64,000 bases of DNA from Eucommia ulmoides (lineage: Eukaryota; Streptophyta; Magnoliopsida; Garryales; Eucommiaceae): contig CM028332.1 of assembly GCA_016647705.1 (NCBI GenBank), positions 31,253,300 to 31,317,299 on the forward strand, given 5' to 3'. A model generated the notes under the pieces. The model had not been told where the DNA came from. It made no database searches and worked only from the letters and a program-made list of their open reading frames with translations. Below are positions 10,860 to 25,661 of this stretch, one piece after another. Every line of letters starts with the position of its first letter. Positions within the stretch are counted from its first letter, which is position 1. A program made the position numbers and the translations under genes.

Positions 10860-13180
10860 TGTTGGGGGGGAGGGGGGAAAATTTCAACTATGTCAAACTC
10901 TGGGCCCATAGATCTTTGAGTTCTACACATGCAGTCGGAGCACAGGTCCGCATTAGTCTGCACAGCATAGGTAAATATTTAAGTTATTACATTAATTTTT
11001 TTATTTTAGTTTTTAAAATATTTAATATTATTTATTGTGTCTTAATTAATGTTTCAGAATATTGGTGCGCTTGATTGTGTTGGATTTGATGTAGAGGGAT
11101 AGAGAGAAAACACCCCCCTCGAGTTATACAGCTGATAGAATTAGCCGATTTGTACGGCCCATTCAAGTTGTGGCCGAAGTGGTTAGATAGGTCCCTTATA
11201 ACCATGTTTGTAGAGAGATGGTGTCCAAAGACACACACTTTCCATCTACCCGTTGGGGAGATGACCATCACACTACAAGACGTGGCCGTCTTGTTGGGGT
11301 TACCCGTGCATGGGCAACCAATTATCGGCCCTTAGGACACGTGACTGGTAGATAGCTGGCAGACACTTTGTTATGGTCTCCTTGGAGTGGCACCGCCAGT
11401 GGATAAGATTAGGAATGGTTGTTTGAAGCTCAATTGGTTACGGAGAACCTTCTCCTAAGTTCTTGAGGAGGCCGATGAAGAGGCCATGCATTGCTACGCA
11501 CGTGCGTATTGCTTGATTATGCCTAGCACGATGTTGTTGCCTAATAAATCACATAACAACATCAAGCTAGCCTACCTCCCATTGCTCAGCGACTTGACAC
11601 CTACCGTCAAGTATAGCTAGGGCAGTGCGACACTAGTGGTCCTCTAACGCGAGCTATGTAAGGCATCAAAGGCCATGACGAAATACATAGTCGACTGCCT
11701 ATTTTTGTTAGAGCGTTGGGCCTAAGAACGGTTACCGAGGTTTCGACCTGAAGTTGTCCTTTTCTCCCATTATAATATATCATTCAGAGAGCTAGACTAC
11801 GATGAGAGCTTGACGTTCCCAGCCACTCCGTGGGGTGCTTAGGAAGTAATTAGTATTTTTTTTTTTTTTTTTTAATTTCATTTATCATGTAATGGATATT
11901 AAACTTATGGTTTATATTTTTTGTGTACAGGTGGACCCTTGAGTTCAATTTGAAAAATGTGTCGATGCATGTTTTGGTGGTCTATTGCGCGATCAGTTAG
12001 ATCGGTTGCAGAATAACGAGCTTAGTTATTTATTTACATCAAAATTTTAATTTTTTTATTTGTTTATTTATATATTTTTTACAGGTCATTTGGATGCCCT
12101 ATCTCCTGTCGACTTTACCTCTATATACTAGAGATAGAGAAGATATATGGATGACAATGTCGCCCCCTATTTGCTAAAAGATCGTCGAATATACGTATCC
12201 CATGTGCGTGATACGACAATTTAGTTATCAGCAAGGGATTCCTCAACCGATAATTATAGATAAGAAGTTGCACAAAATTACTCGGCGATGACACTTCGGT
12301 GCGAACTGGACTGAGAAGCACCACACACATATAGTTGCGTGGAATAGGCGACGAGCATCAAATGTGGGCAGCTTCGAGTAAGAGATAGGGGTTAACCAAG
12401 AATACATGGACTGGTATTGGAGAATCACACGAAGGTTATTGGTCAACCTGGGGTACCGACTTGAGTTCAGTTATCTAGCAACAGGAGGACTAGCGCAGTT
12501 AGATGTATGATCACATTGAGTATACCATCTATTTACTTATATGAGTTTGATTTTCTTGCTATTATTAATGTATTAACTTAACGATCACATGTGTTTCGTA
12601 GGATCCAAAAATATCGTATCTGATGCGCTTGGGTCATCTTTCTCCACGGACGCATACTCTGGACTCATACCAAGAGACTTGTCAAGCCAACTGACGTTCA
12701 TCTATCTCCTCAGCCTGCTCCTCAGCCATGGATTTGTGACACCTACCATCCAAGTAGTGTAGATGATGCCAAATCTTCTACAACGTACAATATGAGTGCT
12801 AATGTCAAACCATCTAGTACGTACGACATGGGTGATGATGTTGAGCCGTTCGACGTGTACCAGATGCATGACCCTTATTCCCATTACACATTACAGCTAC
12901 GTACACAACCATCATCGTTATTTATTACTCCGGCAATGGGCGAAATTGTGTCTACTTCAGGCGTGATTCCTCCGATGGCATTTTTCCAACCCACAAGATT
13001 GGAAAGACAAATGTCACTGGTGCCGTAGTTCGGGGAAGACGAGGATACCACCTGGGGATGATGCAACAACCGTTCATGGAGTTTGTACAGGTTACATAGG
13101 TTTATGAAGAGGCTGAGGAACCTCCTATTACTCAACGCCGAGGGCAGAAGAACATCCGACGTAGAGGTTGTGGTACATAG
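10860..13180 (+). pseudogene. Plant mobile domain (PMD) gene inside the MULE, decayed
   Basis: Resembles the plant mobile domain of MAIN/MAIL proteins and 'phosphatase 7 long form' annotations. MAIN/MAIL1 act in plant silencing and genome maintenance; many PMDs travel in transposons. The signature is clear at 11150-11335: WLDRSLITMFVERWCPKTHT then FHLPVGEMTITLQDVAVLLG. Later blocks are RELCKASKAMTKYIVDCLFL (near 11650), the VIWMPY block (from 12088) and YMDWYWRITRRL (near 12402), ending RRGCGT with TAG at 13178-13180. Introns fit at about 10971-11057, 11849-11930, 12020-12085 and 12509-12601. Several in-frame stops (for example within GP-DT at 11333) mark a pseudogene. It follows the transposase in the same direction. 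Confidence 0.8.
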
Positions 13181-13269
13181 TTATGTAAATACTTTTTTTT
13201 TTCCACATAGTTATATAGGAATGTACATAGTTAGTAAATACCTTTTTTTGTAATGTTTGTAATTTTAGA

Positions 13270-13541
13270 AAGTTGTTGATCTACCGTATATATTGCTTCG
13301 CAAATGGATAAAGCATTTGAATGGGGGATCGAGAAGGTGTCTAAGATTCTGGAGAAATTCTTAAAAGGCATACGGAGTGGAAAATGGTTGAGTATGTGTG
13401 TATATATATATATATATTCAACCATTTTCCACTCTGTATACTTTTTAAGAATTTCTTCGGAATCTTAGACAGCTTACTCGATCTCCTATTTAAATGTTTT
13501 ATCCATTTCAGAAGCAATATACACAGTAGATCAACAGCTTT
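13270..13541. repeat. Long hairpin: ~125-bp inverted arms, ~20-bp loop
   Basis: 13270-13394 is the inverse of 13415-13541 with few mismatches. Paired words include GTTGATCTAC with GTAGATCAAC, TGGATAAA with TTTATCCA, and GGAGTGGAAAATGGTTGA with TCAACCATTTTCCACTCTG. The loop is a TA/TG repeat. It lies just past the 3' end of the PMD gene, between the convergent gene sets, so transcripts from either side could fold into double-stranded RNA. Confidence 0.9.
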
Positions 13542-14059
13542 TTATATAAATACATATTGATGTACATTATTATACACGTTTGTTGAATTTTCTACTCCAT
13601 CTTCGAGACTTGTATATTTTCATCGTAAATTTGAAAGATTATTTTTCGAAGGCAGACATGATATAGACAAGGTATATTAAAGACAATACATAACAAACAC
13701 CACCACCTATTAATTGAAACAACACTTAACTAAAGGATAATTTCATTTATTTCACCTAATATATTATAGAGCACATTGAAAGAGTATAATATTAAAGACG
13801 AAACAACTTAATATAATCATAAACATCATATTGAAATTAAACATGTTAACAAGTACAATTAATTATAAAAAGAAGAAAAAAATATTACATAAATTAGAAA
13901 CATGTTTAACGGTGTTTGTTAAAAAACTCATAACAAAGACAATAAATAAGAAATACAATACATAACATCACGGAAATAGTGATAAGAAAACACTTAAAAA
14001 GACAATTGAATTGCCAAAAATTCTTTATTCTTCATTGGACATGTACCCCTTAAACAAAT

Positions 14060-14579
14060 ATTCATTGTTATTTCTGACGTTATGGTATTCGTTTGGAAAG
14101 AGTACTCAGTTAGTTGCGGTAGCCATTTCATTGGTTAGTTGTAGTAGATAATATCAATTCCTGTGCAACAATATTCGATTATTCTCCAGGCGAATTCGTG
14201 TAATAGCATCTTCAATCTCGGTTGTGTCAACAATTATACATCATCTAGGCATCTGAAGACTTTGACGATACGGAAAAGGTGCATTAAGATCTCTCAAACA
14301 AGATACGAGGTTGTTAAACTCATTCACCCTGTATTCCCATTCTTGGCATAGACCGACGCGATACTCTATCGGGTTGGTGTTTTGATCACTCCACTAGTCA
14401 TCATAATATAATTGTAGAACCCAACATCTTTGGTGATTCCAGGGTCCAGGCCAACCCCAAACACAATATGAGTTCTCCTCACTTGAAAAACCAAATGAGC
14501 TTTCTTCACTTGAATTAATATTTGAAGACATCACAAAAATTATAGGTTGAGTAATTTCTTTACAAATATTATACTGCAC
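14060..14579 (-). pseudogene. Minus-strand MULE ORF 2 (unknown protein, broken)
   Basis: No family recognised. On the minus strand the frame from ATG 14579 reads a Ser/Glu-rich start (NINSSEESSFGFSSEENSYC), then EWEYRVNEFNNLVSCLRDLN and IEDAITRIRLENNRILLHRN. Stops interrupt it near 14394, 14250 and 14160. It shares the spacing of YRVN, L..A..R.R.ENNR and a closing MA with the ORF at 14918-15256, so the two look like diverged copies. Both point away from the right TIR as a mudrB-type second gene would. Confidence 0.45.
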
Positions 14580-14917
14580 ATTACGAATTTACAAAAAAAA
14601 AAAATAGTTTTTTTTTAAAACCTAATTACTGAAAAATGATGTTTTAGAACTTATGTACAGGAGACTTAACTAAAAAAAGCTAACCCAACACCACTTATCA
14701 ATTGAAAGAGATAAAGTCAGCTATTTGGTAGAAGTAGCGTTATTATAATTTAACGTAAAAATGATATATTAGACTTAAAAGGAAATACATAGTTAAACTG
14801 CAATTCATCAATGCAAAAATATTAAACATTACTCTCATCATCAGACATTTCAATATCTTAATGATATTGAGGTTGTCTTGCGCATCCCATGTAAGTATGC
14901 GCTTCGGCAACCAAACC

Positions 14918-15256
14918 TTATTCGAGATGCTCACGTGCCATCATTTTAATCTCGTGTAGAAAAATTCGAATTTGCATTCGGTTATTTTCTTTGCGGTAGC
15001 GATGCAACGCCATTTGAAGATTATGCGGCGTGTCTATTGGCATTGTTCTGACCAATTGATACACTATTGCAATATTATATTGCTTGCATTCGTCCACCAT
15101 AATCTCTGTTTGGTTGACACGATAAGTGTATTCCTCCCGCATCCTTGCAACCCATCGTGAAGAGTAACGAACTATTAGATCTAAAGAGTATGAAAATTCG
15201 TCTTCCAAAAGCCAGTGACGTCCTATTGAACGATACAGATTTCTCACCATGTACAT
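14918..15256 (-). CDS. Minus-strand MULE ORF 1, 112 aa, unknown function
   Basis: An open 112-residue frame on the minus strand starting at ATG 15256, right at the inner edge of the right TIR, whose TATA box and splice donor lie upstream. No known domain recognised. It is basic and helical-looking, with RYSSRWVARMREEYTYRVN, then MALHRYRKENNRMQ and a closing HEIKMMAREHLE. It is the longest frame on this side and has no stops, unlike the plus-strand genes. A second ATG at 15263 opens a different frame and seems less likely. The position matches the second gene of two-gene MULEs, but I see no similarity to MudrB. Chance cannot be excluded. Confidence 0.45.
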   Translation of the reverse strand: MYMVRNLYRSIGRHWLLEDEFSYSLDLIVRYSSRWVARMREEYTYRVNQTEIMVDECKQYNIAIVYQLVRTMPIDTPHNLQMALHRYRKENNRMQIRIFLHEIKMMAREHLE

Positions 15257-16617
15257 TTTTCAATCGTTTTCATTTTATTTATTTTTAATTTAGTCAATAA
15301 TTTAATTAACTTTCAATGGAATATAATTTCAACATCAAGTTAATATTAATTCGATAGATTTAATTAATTTGATTTTAATTGAAATACTAAAATTCATTTT
15401 AAAATATTAAAAGACTAAAAATATATTTTTTAAAAATAATAAAATAGTTTTTTCAAAGACATTAAAAAAAAAAAACTAACTAACAACTAAATTAACAAAT
15501 TAAATTAATTAAATAACTAACATTTTTTGAGGGGCCAAAGTGTACATTTTTTAATTGAACAACTAAATTAATAAATTAAACTAACTAACTAACTAACTAA
15601 TTTTTTTTAAACAATATATTATAATTTTTTTTATATTTTTCTACATGTGTAATTTATCAAACTTTGAGAGGCCAAAGTGCACATTTTTAATTAAATATTT
15701 TTAATTAAATAACTAAATTAAAATTTTAAACTAATTAACTAACTAACAATTTTTTTTAAAACAATCTATTATAATTTTTATTTCAATTTATATTTTTTTA
15801 CATGTATAATTTGTCAAATTTTAAAGGCCAAAGTGCACATTTTTTAATTAAACAACTAAATTAACAAATTAAACTCAAATTAAGTAACTAACTAACAATT
15901 TTTTCTTAAAAAAAAAAATAATATATTATAATTTATATTTCAATTTATAATATCTCAAATGTATAATTTACTCAAATTTTGAGGGGCCAACGTGTATAAT
16001 TTTTAATTAAACAACTAAATTAACAAATTAAACTAACAAACTAACTAAGAAATTAAACAACTAATTAACAAATTAAATAAGTAAACTAACTAATTAACAA
16101 ACAGATTAACTAATTAATTAAAACAAGTAAAAAAAACATAGTAATCAAACTAACAAATAAATTAAACAAAAAAAATAAATTAAACTTACTTTTATAGTAG
16201 AAGGAAGAAGTTGTGAAATTATAAATTTTTTGATAAACAGACACAGCAACAAAAAGTATGAAGTAGGAAGAAGGCAAATGTAAGTTAAAACGTGAGGGGT
16301 TTTTATAGCATTTTGGTCTCAGCGTTCACAACGTCGAGACCGCTTTGCAGACTGTACCTTTGCAGTCTATAAAGCTAGCTGCAAAGGCTGCCTTTACAGG
16401 CAGTCTTTGCAGCTGGGTTGGTCAAATGGTATATTTGTACCATTTGTATTTTAATTGAACTCGACATTATGAACGCTGGGTTCAACAAATTAAAAAAATA
16501 AAATAAATATATACCTGGTGTTCTGAACGTCGGGTAGCGTGGGTTTCGTATTAAAGTTACAATACACAAGTTTCCAAATTTTTTTTTAAAAAAGATATTT
16601 TTTGTGTAAACAACTCA
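15250..16617 (-). repeat. Right TIR of the MULE: mirrored promoter and splice site
   Basis: Read on the minus strand it repeats the left TIR: same dyads and GCTGCCTTT words, TATA box CTATAAAA (16301-16308), C/T-rich leader, 5' splice site AAAA|GTAAGT (GT at 16188-16189), and about four ~150-bp subrepeats against seven on the left, which explains most of the length difference. Its inner edge reaches the start of the minus-strand ORF near 15256. Confidence 0.85.
16301..16308 (-). promoter_or_regulatory. TATA box in the right TIR
   Basis: CTATAAAA on the minus strand, in the same TIR context as the left-hand box, about 1.05 kb upstream of the minus-strand ORF. Confidence 0.55.
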
Positions 16618-16626
16618 TGTTTTGGG
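16618..16626. other. Target-site duplication of the MULE, right
   Basis: TGTTTTGGG, identical to 5934-5942. Confidence 0.85.
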
Positions 16627-18190
16627 TGCTTTCTATAGTATTGTTGTCAGTTTCAAGGTTACTAAGTAGTTGGGGAAATGCAATGCTCATGACGCGGTTT
16701 GCACTTACACCCTCCCTTATTTTATTCCAAACTTACTATTTATTTTTGGGGCGCTTACCAGATGGTCCTCAAAGGAGGAGAAAACTACAATATAATGTTT
16801 TTCCAAAAACATGTTACCAAATAGTCATTTTCGTTTTTTGGACCATTTTACCCCTGCATTACTGTTCATCCAAGATCCATTACGAAAAAACTCCTCGTTG
16901 CAACTCCAAATCCATTGTTTAATCAACAAAAATAAAGAGATTCATTGCATAAATCTGTGCAGAAAATTCATCAAACACATCGATTTGAAAAAATCCGAAC
17001 AGATGATGAAAAACGAACAGATATGAACGACGAACGACGATTTTGGAAAAATTCGAAATCGATAATAACTATGGATAGGTCGATTCTAAACTAACAAACA
17101 AAATTAAAAATCGAACATCTGAATGAAATTCTTATGTGCAATACAAGTTGATGTTGAATATAACACGAGATCATATTATATTTAACATTATTAAGTTTTG
17201 AATTGAAAATGGTTTAATATTTTCATACTGCCAGATTTATGTTGAATATAATATCATATTATATTCAACATGATATCATCATATTTTAAATCATGATAAT
17301 TCTTAAAAAATACGAAAAATATTTTGAAAAAAATAAATAATGTTTGTAAATAAAACATTGTTGAATATAACACGATCGTGTTATATTTCAACATGATATC
17401 ATGTTGTATTCAAATGAAAAAATAAATACAACAAATCAACATCATGTTAAAAATAATATGATGTTATATTCAATATCACATATTATCATAAAAACACAAA
17501 ACAATTATAGCAAAACTCTTTCAAAAAATTAATGCATCACATTAAAAAAAATAACATTATGTTATACTCAACATCACATTGTTGCATAATCAATTCAAAA
17601 ATCTTGATTCACGTAATTATAATCTTGGAAACTCCACAAGTATTTCAACATCATATTGTTGCACAATCTATTCAAAAATCTTGATCTACGCAATTAAATC
17701 TTGATCAACGCAAATTCCTTTGAAAATAATACCGTGTTGAATATAACATGAGGTCGTGTTATATTCAACACGGTATCATGTTGTATTAAACAATCTCAAC
17801 ACAATCTTCAACTACACATACAAATCCGTTCGGCAAAGAAAATCAAATCATTGATAACCAGAGAAAACAAACCAAAACTTTCTGGAAACAAAAGAAAAAA
17901 CCAAAATCAGATCAACGATGAGTAATGATAACAAACCTTCATCAATCGACGTAGAAAACAAACCAAAACTCATCTCCATTGTTGTAGATACTTACATATT
18001 CTATAGCCATTTAGATTCTACTAGAATTTCGCTGAGGAATTTGATTTGGGGTAGAAATGTAGAATGTATTTCCCTAATTAGAACAATTTCTTCGCGATTT
18101 AAAATATTTTTGGTGCGTTTTCTGTTATGTTTTTCTGGGTTTTTCAGTTTTTGAAAGGATTAGTGATACATTCTCTCTCTCTCTCTCTAG
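16627..18190. other. Intergenic DNA right of the MULE
   Basis: AT-rich, no gene recognised. Holds the stem-loop repeats at 17130-17800. A short frame at 17918-18154 has no recognisable domain. The block from about 18160 is pyrimidine-rich and ends in the 3' splice site of the expansin fragment. Confidence 0.5.
17130..17800. repeat. Stem-loop repeats built on TGTTGAATATAACA
   Basis: About six copies of TGTTGAATATAACA face its inverse TGTTATATTCAACA. The clearest are 17361-17400 (GTTGAATATAACACGATCGT) and 17733-17790, each followed by GATATCATGTTGTATT. A second word, ATTCAAAAATCTTGAT, also recurs. No coding sequence seen. Confidence 0.7.
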
Positions 18191-18381
18191 GTGGAGCTTG
18201 TGGGTATGGTAACATGTACATTCAGGGTTACGGCGTGAACACGGCGGCGCTGTTCAACAATGGGTTGAGTTGCGGGGCTTGTTTCGAGATAAAGTGTGCC
18301 AACGACCCCAAATGGTGTCATCCCGGCAGTCCGTCGATCCTCGTCACAGCAACCAATTTCTGTCCGCCGAACTTCGTCTAA
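18191..18381 (+). pseudogene. Alpha-expansin exon fragment
   Basis: Expansins loosen plant cell walls. This frame, preceded by a (CT)n tract and TAG splice site (18188-18190), reads [42 protein letters not shown] and [12 protein letters not shown]: the opening of the second exon of alpha-expansins, with the conserved Cys residues of domain 1. It stops at TAA 18379-18381, where expansins continue LPN; similarity is then lost. It also lacks about four residues after NTAA. First exon, rest of domain 1 and the pollen-allergen domain are not nearby, so it is a gene scrap, perhaps carried by a transposon. Confidence 0.85.
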
Positions 18382-18809
18382 CCCAACGACGACGAAGACG
18401 AAGCTTGAAGTTGACTGTGAAGCTCACGGGAGGGCAAAATCGTCCAAGGAAAAAGCCTACTTAAAAAACAAGACTATTTGATAACAACTGCCGCCTACTA
18501 TAGAACTATTCGGTGCACAAAAAAATTTGTGGGGCCATCTTGTAATTTGAGCCTTTTAACTAGATTATATGGTAATTTTTCCTTTATTTATTTCTCAATT
18601 TTCAATTCCAAGATTCTTCACAGAAAAAGGCACCAAAACCGACCAAGCTTTTAATTAATCCTTTTTCTTTTTTTCTATTCAAATTACATTTCTGCACCTA
18701 TAAAGTTTGGGCGTAGCCACATTATGTCCCTTTAATTTTTCGATCATTTTTCAGAAATTTGTTGTTTTAATTAATTAATTCTAATTTAAATTGTCAAATC
18801 AAAAAGGAT

Positions 18810-19515
18810 ACTTCCAATTAAAGAGTTTATTTCATAATTTATCTTATTTTAATTTAAAATTGAGTAAAAATCTTTTAATTATGTTTTACATTGTGTTTTA
18901 GTCATATGATCAATGTTCTCTTATATCTCTAATCAAATGCTTTTATTCAAGATTTTGTATCGGCGATCTTCAGCACCACTCTTTGTCCCTACCTGTCGTT
19001 TCCCATCGTCGGACTAAGACCTCCGACTGGCAAAATTTGCCACCAGCCACTAAATTTTGTTAGTTACATGTGATTATTTTTTTTAGTGTATTTGTTAGTT
19101 CCATATAATTATTTTTAGTGTATTTGTTTAGTTTCATGTAACTATTTTCTAATGTAATTTTTTAAAATTTATTTTATTTTTTGACAAAAAAATAGTTAAA
19201 TGTAACTAAAGAAATAACTAAAAAGTATATTGCAAAGGTGTTAATAAAAATTTGTTGAATAGATTAATTGAATGTAATTATAAAAAAATTCAACGACCGG
19301 TGAACATAGTTCTGACTACTGTTAATTGAAGGTGGTTAAAATTCAACGATCAAAGTTTACTAATCGGCAGCGGTAGAACAGTAATTGGCGACGCAATCCT
19401 AATTAAAACATTAATATTTCTATAAATTCTAATAGATAAAACTAAAACTAAAACTAAATTACCTATTTAGTTTGAGAAATTTTATTAATTTAGTATCACC
19501 CCCCACCAACTATCA
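18810..19515 (+). repeat. Dispersed repeat, copy A
   Basis: A ~700-bp non-coding repeat whose inverse is at about 56050-56720. Shared words include AATCTTTTAATTATGTTTTA, ATCAAATGCTTTTATTCAA, GTTACATGTAACTA and ATCTATTAGAATTTATAGAA. The outer end reads GTTGGTGGGGGGTGATAC in inverse. Superfamily unknown. It ends about 150 bp before the acetyltransferase start codon. Confidence 0.65.
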
Positions 19516-19582
19516 GAAAATTAAAATATTGAAAGAAACGTGAAAGCACTCATAAAGTTTAGGGATGCAAAGTGTAATTTAA

Positions 19583-25661
<6,079 letters not shown>

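Larger units (their letters stand above)
5943..16617 (+). mobile_element. Large Mutator-like element (MULE) with long TIRs
   Basis: A 9-bp direct repeat TGTTTTGGG flanks it exactly (5934-5942 and 16618-16626), as expected for Mutator insertion. The ends are GAGTTGTTTACACG on the left and the inverse GTGTAAACAACTC plus one extra base on the right. The TIRs are about 1.79 and 1.37 kb. Inside, left to right: plus-strand transposase, plus-strand plant-mobile-domain gene, an inverted-repeat hairpin, and minus-strand ORFs next to the right TIR. The convergent layout recalls maize MuDR (mudrA/mudrB). The plus-strand genes carry several stops, so this copy is unlikely to be autonomous now. Confidence 0.9.

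Noticed and set aside
17918-18154. 78-aa frame just upstream of the expansin scrap as its first exon
   Set aside because: Shows none of the expansin N-terminal features (signal peptide, HATFYG-type motif).
16628-18510. A TIR pair (TTCTATAGTA and its inverse) around the expansin scrap as proof of a Pack-MULE
   Set aside because: Only ten bases match, no TSD is seen, and AT-rich DNA gives such matches by chance.
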